Below, one piece after another: positions 56,503 to 64,000 of a DNA stretch of 64,000 nt. The stretch's first letter is position 1. Each line of letters starts with the position of its first letter. This DNA is from Selenomonadales bacterium. GTDB lineage: Bacteria > Bacillota > UBA994. The translations under genes and the position numbers were made by a program. The stretch covers positions 1-64,000 of the forward strand of contig JAGXRZ010000041.1 in the NCBI GenBank assembly GCA_018335585.1. The letters are read 5' to 3'. Below the pieces are notes generated by a model. It made no database searches, was not told where the DNA came from, and worked only from the letters and a program-made list of their open reading frames with translations.

Positions 56503-58230
56503 ATGAAAGCACTGCTTACAGGTAACGAGGCCATTGCCCGTGGCGCGTATGAGTTCGGCGTCACGGTAGCGGCGGCCTACCCGGGGACGCCGAGCACCGA
56601 GATACTGGAGAATGTGGGCCAGTACAAGGAGATTAAGGCGCAGTGGTCGCCTAACGAGAAAGTCGCGATGGAAGTGGCGGTGGGCTCCTCGATTGCCGGC
56701 GCGCGCACGTTAGCGGCGATGAAGCACGTAGGCGTAAACGTCGCGGCTGACCCTTTGTTTACTATGTCCTACGCAGGAGTAAACGGAGGCTTGGTGCTAG
56801 TCTCGGCGGACGACCCTGGTATGCACAGCTCACAGAACGAGCAGGACAACAGGTACTACGCGAAGTTCGCTAAAGTTCCCATGCTTGAACCAAGCGACAG
56901 CCAAGAAGCTAAGGATTATGTGGGACTCGGGCTAGAGATTAGCGAGCGGTTTGATGTGCCCGTGCTGCTTAGGGTTACTACGCGCATTTCCCATTCTAAG
57001 ACGCTCGTGGAACTAAGAGACCCTATACTTCGGACAGTAAAGCCTTACGTGAAGGACATTAAAAAGTACGTTATGATGCCGGCCTTTGCGCGCGCGAAGC
57101 GACTAGAGCTCGAGCAGAGATACGCCCGCCTTAAGGAGTACAGCGAAACGACGCCTGTAAACCGCGTTGCATGGGGCGACAAGCGGATTGGCGTTATTAC
57201 GTCGGGCATTGCATTTCAATACGCGCGGGAGGCGCTCCCGCACGTCTCTATTCTTAAGCTCGGGTTAACCTGGCCGCTGCCCGAGAAGTTAATTAAAGCC
57301 TTTGCCGCCGCAGTCGAAACGCTTTACGTTATCGAGGAAGGTGAGCCCTATCTGGAAGAACACGTAAAGGCTCTCGGAATACCGGTAGTTGGCAAGGGTA
57401 TCTTCCCAAGCGTGGGCGAACTATCTGTACGGACAGTTTTGCAGGCCTTCGGTGGCTCGGGCGTGGCGACTGGAAAGCCTGCGGCACAAGTCCCTGTGCG
57501 CCCGCCTGTGCTCTGCCCCGGGTGTCCGCACCGCCCGGTGTTTTATCTGCTTAAGCAGTTGAAGCTGTTTGTTACTGGGGATATTGGCTGCTATACGCTG
57601 GGGGCACTGCCGCCGCTTGACTCTATGGACACGTGCATCTGCATGGGCGCATCGGTGCCGATGGCGCTAGGCTTCGAGAAGGCCCACCCGGAGCTCGCAG
57701 AGAAGACCGTCGCGGTTATCGGGGATTCGACTTTTGTGCATAGCGGTATTACCGGCTTAATCGACATCGTCTACAACCGCGGCACTTCTACCGTGCTGAT
57801 TCTAGACAACAGCACCACCGCCATGACCGGCCACCAAGAGCATCCCGGCACCGGCAAGACGCTCGACCGGCAGCCTACGGCAGCCCTAGATATTGAGGCG
57901 CTGTGCAAGGCTGTAGGCGTAAAACGCACTTTTGTCGTCGACCCGTTTGATATGGCGGGACTTAAGGAAGCTTTGCAGCGCGAGGTCGCTACGCGCGAAC
58001 CTAGCGTAATTATCGCCAAGCGGCCATGCGTGTTAATCGTTAAGCAGGAAGACCCGTTGCTTACCATCGACCACGCGAAGTGCGTAGGCTGCAAAATATG
58101 CATGCGCCTTGGCTGCCCGGCTATCAGCCACGACAACAAAAAGAGCACCGTCAATGCGGCGCTTTGTGTAGGTTGCGCAGTCTGCGCGCAGGTCTGTAAG
58201 TTTGACGCTTTTGTAAGGGAGGCCGATTAA
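56503..58230 (+). CDS. iorA: Indolepyruvate:ferredoxin oxidoreductase alpha subunit
   Basis: A 575-aa thiamine-diphosphate enzyme of anaerobes converting aryl pyruvates to aryl-acetyl-CoA with reduction of ferredoxin. The N-terminal pyrimidine-binding domain starts with LLTGNEAIARGAYEFGV and YPGTPSTEI; the ThDP-binding domain shows GDIGCYTLGALPPLDSMDT and VIGDSTFVHSG ... DNSTTAMTGHQEHPG; the C-terminus carries ferredoxin-like cysteines (CVGCKICMRLGCP and CVGCAVCAQVC) for [4Fe-4S] clusters. It starts at ATG 56503 after TAGGAGGG. Its stop overlaps iorB by TAATG. Confidence 0.95.
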   Translation: MKALLTGNEAIARGAYEFGVTVAAAYPGTPSTEILENVGQYKEIKAQWSPNEKVAMEVAVGSSIAGARTLAAMKHVGVNVAADPLFTMSYAGVNGGLVLVSADDPGMHSSQNEQDNRYYAKFAKVPMLEPSDSQEAKDYVGLGLEISERFDVPVLLRVTTRISHSKTLVELRDPILRTVKPYVKDIKKYVMMPAFARAKRLELEQRYARLKEYSETTPVNRVAWGDKRIGVITSGIAFQYAREALPHVSILKLGLTWPLPEKLIKAFAAAVETLYVIEEGEPYLEEHVKALGIPVVGKGIFPSVGELSVRTVLQAFGGSGVATGKPAAQVPVRPPVLCPGCPHRPVFYLLKQLKLFVTGDIGCYTLGALPPLDSMDTCICMGASVPMALGFEKAHPELAEKTVAVIGDSTFVHSGITGLIDIVYNRGTSTVLILDNSTTAMTGHQEHPGTGKTLDRQPTAALDIEALCKAVGVKRTFVVDPFDMAGLKEALQREVATREPSVIIAKRPCVLIVKQEDPLLTIDHAKCVGCKICMRLGCPAISHDNKKSTVNAALCVGCAVCAQVCKFDAFVREAD

Positions 58231-58832
58231 TGCGTACTCAGAACATCCTGCTGGTCGGCGTGGGCGGCCAAGGCACTATCCTCGCCGCCAAGATTCTCGC
58301 CGAAGTTGCCGTGCTGCAAGGGTTTGACGTCAAGATGTCTGAAGTACACGGCATGGCGCAGCGCGGCGGCAGTGTAGTTACACACGTGCGCTTAGGCGAG
58401 CAAGTGCATAGCCCCCTTGTAGAACAGGGCGAGGCCGACTACATTGTGGCCTTTGAAAGACTGGAAGCGCTGCGTTGGGCGCACTTTCTGCGCGAGGGCG
58501 GCTGTATTGTGGTTAACGACCAAAGAATCGACCCCATGACCGTTATTACCGGGCAGTTCCGCTATCCGCCGGAAATCCTGGCGACGCTGCAGGCGGGCGC
58601 AGGCGATGTAGTGGTGTTAGACGCCTTGCAGCTCGCGCGCGAAGTGGGTAGCATTAAGGCTGTAAACGTCGTGCTGCTTGGCGCTCTCGCCGAGCGGATG
58701 CAGATAGAGAAAGACCGGTGGCTAGAAGCCATTCGCCGCACTGTCCCCGCCAAGACGCTTGCGCTAAACCTAGAGGCCTTTGCGGCGGGGTTTGCAGCGG
58801 CAGGCGCTCCCGAGCAGGCGGATGCCTACTAG
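58230..58832 (+). CDS. iorB: Indolepyruvate:ferredoxin oxidoreductase beta subunit
   Basis: The 200-aa gamma-type 2-oxoacid:acceptor oxidoreductase subunit that pairs with IorA. Conserved GVGGQGTILAAKILAEVA at the N-terminus, KMSEVHGMAQRGGSVVTHVRLG and the VVLLGALAERM segment are typical. It has no Fe-S motif. It is convergent with ahpF with only 7 bases between stops, with no terminator visible. Confidence 0.93.
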   Translation: MRTQNILLVGVGGQGTILAAKILAEVAVLQGFDVKMSEVHGMAQRGGSVVTHVRLGEQVHSPLVEQGEADYIVAFERLEALRWAHFLREGGCIVVNDQRIDPMTVITGQFRYPPEILATLQAGAGDVVVLDALQLAREVGSIKAVNVVLLGALAERMQIEKDRWLEAIRRTVPAKTLALNLEAFAAGFAAAGAPEQADAY

Positions 58833-58839
58833 ACGCCCG

Positions 58840-60375
58840 TTAGGCTTCTAGTTTCATCAGATAGTCGAACGCGCCTAGGGCTGCGGTTGCGCCGGAACCC
58901 ATGGCGATGACAATTTGCTTGTAGGCGGTGTCGGTGCAGTCGCCGGCGGCAAACACGCCGGGTAGACTCGTGGCACCGTGTTTGTCTACGACTATTTCGC
59001 CCATCCAGTTTCTTTCCAGGGTGTCTTTTAGCCACGCGGTGTTAGGCACAAGGCCGATTAGGATAAAGACGCCGTCGACGGCAAGCTGTTTGGTCCTGTT
59101 GGTGTCGCGCTCCATATAGGTTAGGCCGTTCACTTTGTCTGCTCCGGTAATCTCAGTGGTCTTCACGTTCTTAAGCACAGTCACGTTCGCAAGGCTGTAG
59201 AGGCGCTTCTGGAGCACGGCATCGGCCTTAAGCTCCGGCATAAACTCTAGCACCGTTACGTGCTTGGCCACACAGGCTAAGTCAATCGCGGCCTCGACAC
59301 CGGAGTTGCCGCCGCCTATTACGGCCACATTCTTGCCCTTAAACAGTGGGCCGTCGCAATGCGGGCAATAGGCGATACCTTTGTTCTTAAACTCCTTTTC
59401 GCCGGGGATGTTAAGGCTTCGCCACTGCGCGCCGGTGGCTAGGACGACTGTCTTACTCTTAAGCCTTGCACCGTCCGCGAGCTCGAGTTCAAGCAAAGTT
59501 TCCCGCGAAAGCTTGCGCGCCGAAAGCCCGGCAAGGACGTCGATGTTGTAGGCCTTGATATGCTCTTCGAGGCCAAGGGCAAGCTTCGGCCCCTCGGTGT
59601 AGGGCATGCCTATGAAGTTCTCGATGCCTAAAGTGTCTTTCACTTGGCCGCCAAGTCGGTCCGCCACCATGGCGGTGCGCAGATTCTTGCGGGCGGCGTA
59701 TATGGCCGCCGCAACACCTGCCGGGCCGCCGCCTACTACTAAGACGTCGTACGGTGTATCAGCAAGCTCTTTCGGGAGGGCTTGTTTGGCACCTAGCTTA
59801 GCTAGAATTTCCTCTAGCTCCATGCGTCCGCTCGCGAGGTGCTCGCCGTTAACAAACACCGTCGGCACAGCCATAACCTGACGCTGCTCGGCCTCGGCGG
59901 CAAAGACGGCACCGTTAATTGTTACAGTGGATATCCCTTCATTTAGGACGCTCATCAGGTTGAGCGCTTGCACAACCTCTGGGCAATTGTGGCAGCTAAG
60001 GCTTACAAATACTTCGAAGTTATAGACGCCGCGCAGCTTGCATATCTCCTGCACCGTTTTGGCTGAAGCTTTCGGCGCGCGTCCGCTTACCTGCAGGATG
60101 GCTAATACGAGAGAAGCGAACTCATGCCCCATGGGCACGCCAGCAAAGGTGACACCTGTGCACTCTAGCGGGCGGTCTACCTGAAAACTAGGCGTGCGGG
60201 GTAACGTGACATACTCGGCCTTAATACGCGGCGAAGCGCGGAGCAGTTCTTGGACTAGTTCTTCCACGTGGCGCGAGTCGCGGTCGTCGCCTAGGCTTAC
60301 TTTGAGGACTACCTCGCCCTCCATGAGAGCGAGGTAGTCTTTAAGTTGCGTTCGTAAATTATCGTCAAGAAGCAT
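58840..60375 (-). CDS. ahpF: Alkyl hydroperoxide reductase subunit F
   Basis: A 511-aa flavoprotein that passes electrons from NAD(P)H to AhpC. The N-terminal double thioredoxin-fold domain (residues 1-200) has the CHNC redox motif near 129. The C-terminal thioredoxin-reductase module has VVGGGPAGVAAAIYAARKNL (FAD), CPHCDG as redox pair, VIGGGNSGVEAAIDLA (NAD(P)H) and GVFAAGDCTDTAYKQ. It lies 11 bases after ahpC and is co-transcribed with it from the PerR-box promoter. Confidence 0.93.
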   Translation of the reverse strand: MLLDDNLRTQLKDYLALMEGEVVLKVSLGDDRDSRHVEELVQELLRASPRIKAEYVTLPRTPSFQVDRPLECTGVTFAGVPMGHEFASLVLAILQVSGRAPKASAKTVQEICKLRGVYNFEVFVSLSCHNCPEVVQALNLMSVLNEGISTVTINGAVFAAEAEQRQVMAVPTVFVNGEHLASGRMELEEILAKLGAKQALPKELADTPYDVLVVGGGPAGVAAAIYAARKNLRTAMVADRLGGQVKDTLGIENFIGMPYTEGPKLALGLEEHIKAYNIDVLAGLSARKLSRETLLELELADGARLKSKTVVLATGAQWRSLNIPGEKEFKNKGIAYCPHCDGPLFKGKNVAVIGGGNSGVEAAIDLACVAKHVTVLEFMPELKADAVLQKRLYSLANVTVLKNVKTTEITGADKVNGLTYMERDTNRTKQLAVDGVFILIGLVPNTAWLKDTLERNWMGEIVVDKHGATSLPGVFAAGDCTDTAYKQIVIAMGSGATAALGAFDYLMKLEA

Positions 60376-60386
60376 AAACGTGCTAC

Positions 60387-60950
60387 CTATATTTTCCCGA
60401 CCAGGTCAATGCCGGGAGTGAGCGTTTTGGAGTCTTCCTGCCACTTGGCGGGGCAAACCTCGTTGGGATTCTTGCGTACGTACTGGGCGGCCTTAATTTT
60501 GTTAATCAAAGTGCTGGCGTCGCGCCCGATGCCGCCAGCGTTAATCTCTACAGCTTGAATAACGCCATCGGGGTCGACTATAAACGTGCCGCGGTCGGCC
60601 AAACCTGCTTCCTCAATGAGGACGCCGAAGTTGCGCGAAATGACATGCGACGGGTCGCCAATCATGGTGTACTTAATCTTCTTAATGGCGGGTGAGCTAT
60701 CGTGCCAGGCTTTGTGCGCGAAGTGTGTGTCCGTTGAAACCGAGTACACTTCGGCACCAAGCGCCTTTAGCTTCTCGTATTCGTTCTGCAGGTCCTCAAG
60801 TTCGGTTGGGCAGACAAAGGTAAAGTCGGCGGGATAAAAGGCAATTATGCTCCACTTCCCCAGCAGGTCTTGGTCGGTGACGGCAACAAACTTGCCCTCC
60901 TTAAAGGCATTGGCTTTAAAGGGCAGCACCTTGGTTCCGATTAGTGACAT
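60387..60950 (-). CDS. ahpC: Peroxiredoxin AhpC
   Basis: A 187-aa typical 2-Cys peroxiredoxin that reduces hydrogen peroxide and alkyl hydroperoxides. The peroxidatic Cys is in [17 protein letters not shown] (about residue 47), the resolving Cys in [10 protein letters not shown] (about 166). The start ATG 60950 has AAGGAGG upstream. It is the first gene of ahpCF; a SigA-type promoter with an overlapping PerR-like box precedes it. Confidence 0.95.
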   Translation of the reverse strand: MSLIGTKVLPFKANAFKEGKFVAVTDQDLLGKWSIIAFYPADFTFVCPTELEDLQNEYEKLKALGAEVYSVSTDTHFAHKAWHDSSPAIKKIKYTMIGDPSHVISRNFGVLIEEAGLADRGTFIVDPDGVIQAVEINAGGIGRDASTLINKIKAAQYVRKNPNEVCPAKWQEDSKTLTPGIDLVGKI

Positions 60951-60975
60951 TGAACACGCCTCCTTAGGTTTAATC

Positions 60976-61010
60976 GTAATAATTATTACCTAGGAGTACG
61001 TATTTGTCAA
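60976..61010 (-). promoter_or_regulatory. ahpC promoter with PerR/Fur-type box
   Basis: On the minus strand, TTGACA (61010-61005) and AATAAT (60987-60982) are separated by 17 bases. The perfect palindrome GTAATAATTATTAC (60976-60989) covers the -10 hexamer and resembles the PerR box consensus TTATAATNATTATAA. Binding there would block RNA polymerase until peroxide inactivates the repressor. No perR gene is in the window. Confidence 0.8.
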
Positions 61011-61020
61011 GCCTATCGAG

Positions 61021-61287
61021 CTACAACTTCCCTAGGAGCTTAATCGCCGCTTCAATGGCCTCATCTGGGTCCTGACCGGTCTGCATTTGAGATTTGACGG
61101 CATCGGCCATAAAACAGCCAAGCACCTTCATGCCAACCTGGTCAACCGCGGCCTTCATAGCGGCCAACTGAATGAGAACTTTTTCGCAGTCTGCCTGTTC
61201 GTCAATCAGGCGCTGCACTCCCCTCGCCTGGCCTTCAATGCGACTCAGGCGGTTCTTAAGCTCTACTGCTAGTTTTTCTTTGTTCAT
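61021..61287 (-). CDS. CsoR/FrmR-family (DUF156) repressor
   Basis: An 88-aa four-helix repressor of the CsoR/RcnR/FrmR family (RLSRIEGQARGVQRLIDEQADCEKVL near residues 13-38). The first ligand Cys is present (Cys34). The His and second Cys of copper-type CsoR (HxxxC) are absent: the matching stretch reads VLGCFMADAV, with a Cys (Cys58) next to the usual His position. It may sense a thiol-reactive signal or another metal. No metal transporter gene is adjacent; ahpC follows but has its own promoter. Confidence 0.85.
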   Translation of the reverse strand: MNKEKLAVELKNRLSRIEGQARGVQRLIDEQADCEKVLIQLAAMKAAVDQVGMKVLGCFMADAVKSQMQTGQDPDEAIEAAIKLLGKL

Positions 61288-61344
61288 ACAACATCCTCCT
61301 GGCCAGAACCTTGCTCTTTATAGCACCCGCCTTAGGCACATTAA

Positions 61345-62094
61345 CTACCACAGAGCCGAAAGTGATACCTGCAGTCCGGGCAGTCTTGGGTGAGATACCA
61401 CTTCGCTATCCATACCGCTGGCTACAAGTGCGTAGAGCCCCCCACTGAGGCAGTAACACTCCATGGTCTTTTCTTCCGGGTCGACTATCCAATAGTGGGC
61501 CACCCCTGCATTTTGGTAAATACGCATCTTTTGCAGCCTGTCCTTGCGCAGGCTAGACGGCGACAAAATTTCAACAACAAGCGTCGGTGCACCGTCGACC
61601 CGCGCGTGCAACACAAGCTCTTTCTGTTGTGACGAAACGTAGAAAAGGTCGGGCTGTACGACTGTGTGCTTGCCTAGGGTAAGGTCCAAAGGTGCATCAA
61701 ACACCTCGCCCGCAGGGTCTATGGCCAGAAAATAATCTTCTAGTATGCGCTGAAGGCGACGCGACACGCGCTGATGTGGCACAGTTGCAGACGGCTCCTT
61801 CACAAGCAGGCCGTCTAGCACTTCTAGGCGAAATCCCGGTTCCTCGGGCATAGCGCAGTAATCCTCGTAGGTTATCTTCTTGGATCCATCCGCAGAGTAC
61901 TCCCCCGCTCGCTCCTTAACCTCGCCGCTTAATGCCTTTAGAACATCGGACAGCTGGTAGCGGTACTGCCTGCCGCTAAGCTCGATAAACGGTATGCGCT
62001 GTTCCCGCGTATAGCGCCAAATAGTCTCTACCGACAGGTTAAGTTCCTTCGCCAACATCTGCGCCGTGATCAAGCTGTTATCAACCATTGACAA
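61345..62094 (-). CDS. HTH-Uma2 fusion protein
   Basis: A 249-aa protein joining an N-terminal MerR/excisionase-like helix-turn-helix (LITAQMLAKELNLSVETIWRY ... IELSGRQYRYQLSDVLKAL, split over residues 8-55) to a Uma2/DUF820 PD-(D/E)XK-like domain (from about 70). The nuclease-like residues are in VVQPDLFYVS and PTLVVEILSPSS with the adjacent basic KDRLQKM. Uma2 proteins are abundant in cyanobacteria and some Firmicutes; their function is unknown. The fusion to a DNA-binding domain suggests a DNA-targeted nuclease or regulator. Confidence 0.8.
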   Translation of the reverse strand: MSMVDNSLITAQMLAKELNLSVETIWRYTREQRIPFIELSGRQYRYQLSDVLKALSGEVKERAGEYSADGSKKITYEDYCAMPEEPGFRLEVLDGLLVKEPSATVPHQRVSRRLQRILEDYFLAIDPAGEVFDAPLDLTLGKHTVVQPDLFYVSSQQKELVLHARVDGAPTLVVEILSPSSLRKDRLQKMRIYQNAGVAHYWIVDPEEKTMECYCLSGGLYALVASGMDSEVVSHPRLPGLQVSLSALW

Positions 62095-62153
62095 CCCACC
62101 TCAACACTAATATACAGAGACGAAGAGGTGCTGTCAACAAAAATGAGCAGCTG

Positions 62154-63352
62154 TTAGCCTATCTGGTTCACCCAATGCAGAGCATCAAAATATGCCGACA
62201 TAAACTCCCCCACTGGTACTCGGCAGAAAAGGTCGCTTAATTCTACCGTGTGCCACTCGGCGCGTTCGTAGGCAATTACGCTCTCTAACGCCGTGCGTAA
62301 GTCGTTGCGTTCCCCCAGTAGTGCGCTGCGCACCCCGGTTGGTAGAGGTAGATCCTTAACAAGATCCGCCATTGGGCGACTGAGAAGTGTGTCTATCGAA
62401 GAGAAGAGACCGGTAAGAAAGTGGGCAAACTCCCCCTGCGACTCGCTAGGGTAGCGCGCAATCTCTTCCATAAGCTTCCCACGCACTAAGCAGCTCTTGA
62501 CTAGCTCTAGATTCTTGCCTGGGGCTTGTATGTCCATCAGAATCATCAGGTAAACCCACTTGCGAAACTCATTGAGTCCAATGCGCAGCAGTGCTTGCTC
62601 AATTGATTCAATTCGCTGTACCGAGCCATAGGCCGCCGAGTTAGCTAGCCTTAACAGCTTGTACATTAAGCCAACATCGCGCTCGATAATCGCCTTTATT
62701 GCCTGGTAATCCGGCTCTTCTCTGGATAGCTCGGTAACTATCTTGACTAGTCTTGCGTTAAAGGGCTGAATTTCGCGACCCGAGATAATCGCAGGCTTGC
62801 TAAAAAAGTAGCCCTGGAAGAGGTGAAACCCGAGCCTATGCGCTGAGTCAAAATCAGCCTGCGTGTCGAGTTTCTCGGCGACAAAGCATTTCTCTCCACG
62901 ATAATGGAAAAAGAACTGCTTCTGTGAGTCGTCGCGCAGTGAGCCTAGTTCCAGTTTGACGATTGAGGCGAGTTCGAGCAGCGGCTGCATCTCTTCCCGG
63001 TGCACATAGTCGTCAAGCGCGAGCACATAGCCCTGCTTTACTAGCTTGCGGCAGGCCGAGACAACGGAGTCCGTGGGCAAAACTCGCTCTAGCACTTCCA
63101 CGACCAGGTGCTCTTTGGGTAAGAGCAGGGGCACCTCGCGTTCTAGCAGGTCGCCGGAGAAATTGATAAAAGCGCGTGTGCCGCTCGTGAGGTCGCCAAA
63201 GTGCATAGCACGTTGTTGATTAACTCAGCCGTGGCCTGATTGTCGCTCAGCCCTTCAAAGAAATTGTTCTGGCTACGGCGGTAGAGAAGCTCGTAGCCGT
63301 ATGTCTTCATGCGTCGGTCAAAGATAGGCTGTCGGCCGACATACACATCCAA
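62154..63352 (-). pseudogene. EAL/HDOD signalling gene, frameshifted
   Basis: A YuxH/CdgJ-like gene with an EAL-like N-terminal half (LDVYVGRQPIFDRRMKTYGYELLYR at the start) and a C-terminal HDOD domain (DVGLMYKLLRLANSAAYG, IGLNEFRKWVYLMIL). The reading frame shifts at about 63204-63208: the upstream frame gives ELINNV and then leaves, while the downstream frame resumes with MHFGDLTSGTRAFINF, exactly the expected continuation. One missing base explains it. The EAL motif itself is degenerate, as usual in this family, which lacks phosphodiesterase activity. The start is TTG 63352 behind GGAGGAG. It is either a recent pseudogene or a sequencing error. Confidence 0.8.
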
Positions 63353-63380
63353 ATGAACTCCTCCAAGCATGGAAAGTGGC

Positions 63381-63419
63381 AAAACTAAGCCTTAGCCGTG
63401 ATGCTCCGGCAAGGCTTAG
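63381..63419 (-). terminator. Hairpin, possible terminator of the DUF4349 gene
   Basis: A perfect 9-bp stem CTAAGCCTT (63385-63393)/AAGGCTTAG (63411-63419) followed by TTTT on the minus strand lies 120 bases after the DUF4349 stop. The T-run is short. Confidence 0.5.
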
Positions 63420-63538
63420 CGCCATCCATTTTGTTTGCTATGGCGAGACGGCGTCTATACAGATTGCTAGTCTCTGCCATATTTCGACACGCATAGACAG
63501 AATCCTGCTACTCTTTAGGCGGAATTTGAACTGCCTAC

Positions 63539-64000
63539 CTAGGAAACAGCCGGTGGCTTTTTACTAGAGTTTAGCCGCCGATACACAAGCAACACAATCA
63601 CAAGCGCGGGTAGCAATATTATGAGGAGCGGCAGACCGGCGGCAAGGAGCACGAGGGTTCCTGAGACAAACTCCACTACAGTGTTTAGGCCCTGTCTGAA
63701 TGCTGCGCTTAGGCGCTTGCCAAGACCCGCAAACCCTACCGGCCGCGGCGTAACCGCACCTTTGACTGGGGTAAGGCGGAGGTTTACAGTCGCCATCGCC
63801 ACGTTGTGCGTCAGGAGCTTAAGGCGACCGGTCGCCTGCTCGATTTCAATGCGCACGCGGGTGAGGTGGCTTTCTACCTTAAGGTAGTCGTCAATGGTAT
63901 TAGCGCGACGCAGGAGCTCTAGCAGGCGGGCCTCCTCTTGCCGCATAACAGCGAGGCGCGCCTCAAGGTCGGTGTATTCTTCTGTGACGTCTTGGCGATT
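63539..64000 (-). CDS. DUF4349 membrane protein, partial
   Basis: The 3' part (153 codons) of a DUF4349 gene whose start lies beyond the right edge; the frame is open to 64000 (NRQDVTEEYTDLEARL at the edge). A coiled-coil segment (EEARLLELLRRANTIDDYL, VESHLTRVRIEIEQATGRL) is followed by a C-terminal membrane helix (LVLLAAGLPLLIILLPALVI) and a basic tail. DUF4349 proteins are usually lipoproteins or exported proteins anchored at the C-terminus; the function is unknown. An internal ATG at 63946 is not the true start because homology continues upstream. Confidence 0.85.
   Translation of the reverse strand, partial: NRQDVTEEYTDLEARLAVMRQEEARLLELLRRANTIDDYLKVESHLTRVRIEIEQATGRLKLLTHNVAMATVNLRLTPVKGAVTPRPVGFAGLGKRLSAAFRQGLNTVVEFVSGTLVLLAAGLPLLIILLPALVIVLLVYRRLNSSKKPPAVS

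Noticed and set aside
1-64000. CRISPR arrays, tRNA or rRNA genes, prophage modules
   Set aside because: No regularly spaced repeats, cloverleaf-like tRNA sequences, rRNA signatures, integrase or phage structural genes were seen on reading both strands.

Overview
The window looks like a chromosome segment of an anaerobic, Gram-positive-type (Firmicutes/Clostridia-like) bacterium with moderately high GC. The reasons are: strong AGGAGG-type ribosome-binding sites with frequent GTG/TTG starts, tightly overlapping operons, an indolepyruvate:ferredoxin oxidoreductase (IorAB), a citrate lyase operon, an ammonia-forming nitrite reductase, and a PerR-like box in front of ahpC. I cannot name the genus. 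No rRNA, tRNA or CRISPR array was seen.

Layout. 1-490: no gene; repeats that look like an IS21-type insertion-sequence end, and the rlmD terminator. 0.5-6.8 kb: RlmD, Ogt, a decayed VOC/PhnB-like gene, a glutaredoxin-like/DUF302 pair under a likely Crp/Fnr-activated promoter, the Crp/Fnr regulator, an MFS transporter and an NHL-repeat protein. 6.9-17.2 kb: a defence block made of a DpnII-like (GATC-type) restriction-modification system with two methyltransferases and an unusually large nuclease, a GNAT/AAC(6')-like acetyltransferase, and a complete Wadjet system jetABCD. 17.2-19 kb: a DUF697-like membrane protein and an isochorismatase-family hydrolase. 19-26 kb: a sugar-acid catabolic locus (split UxaA-type dehydratase, KdgT permease, DUF1537 kinase, PdxA2-type dehydrogenase) with a PrpR-N/AAA/Fis regulator that lacks the sigma-54 contact loop. 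26-30.7 kb: UvrD-like helicase, then an ECF sigma/anti-sigma operon with two envelope proteins. 30.7-33.4 kb: a D-cysteine desulfhydrase pseudogene, an AbrB/PIN toxin-antitoxin pair and an acetamidase.

33.4-39.4 kb: one operon ccmABCDE-resB-ccsA-nrfA, combining System I heme-delivery genes (with a Cys-type CcmE and a ccmD of only 38 codons) with a System II ResB/CcsA synthase, ending in pentaheme NrfA. 39.5-44.7 kb: a PAS/GGDEF/HD-GYP protein and two Na+-coupled amino-acid transporters (NSS and AGCS). 44.9-56.4 kb: a ten-gene citrate operon (citD-E-F, aconitase-like hydratase, tctC-B-A, citX-G-C) behind a GntR/FCD regulator, with GTATAC-type operator candidates. 56.5-64 kb: iorAB, ahpCF with a PerR box, a CsoR-family repressor, an HTH-Uma2 protein, a frameshifted EAL/HDOD gene, and a DUF4349 gene running off the right edge.

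Four copies of a small hairpin sharing GCTCCGTCCCTTTTGCTT are scattered in intergenic DNA, two of them placed as terminators. The most interesting items are the adjacent R-M and Wadjet systems, the hybrid cytochrome c maturation/NrfA operon, the sugar-acid locus with a degenerate enhancer-binding protein and matching palindromes, and the class II-like Crp/Fnr promoter architecture.
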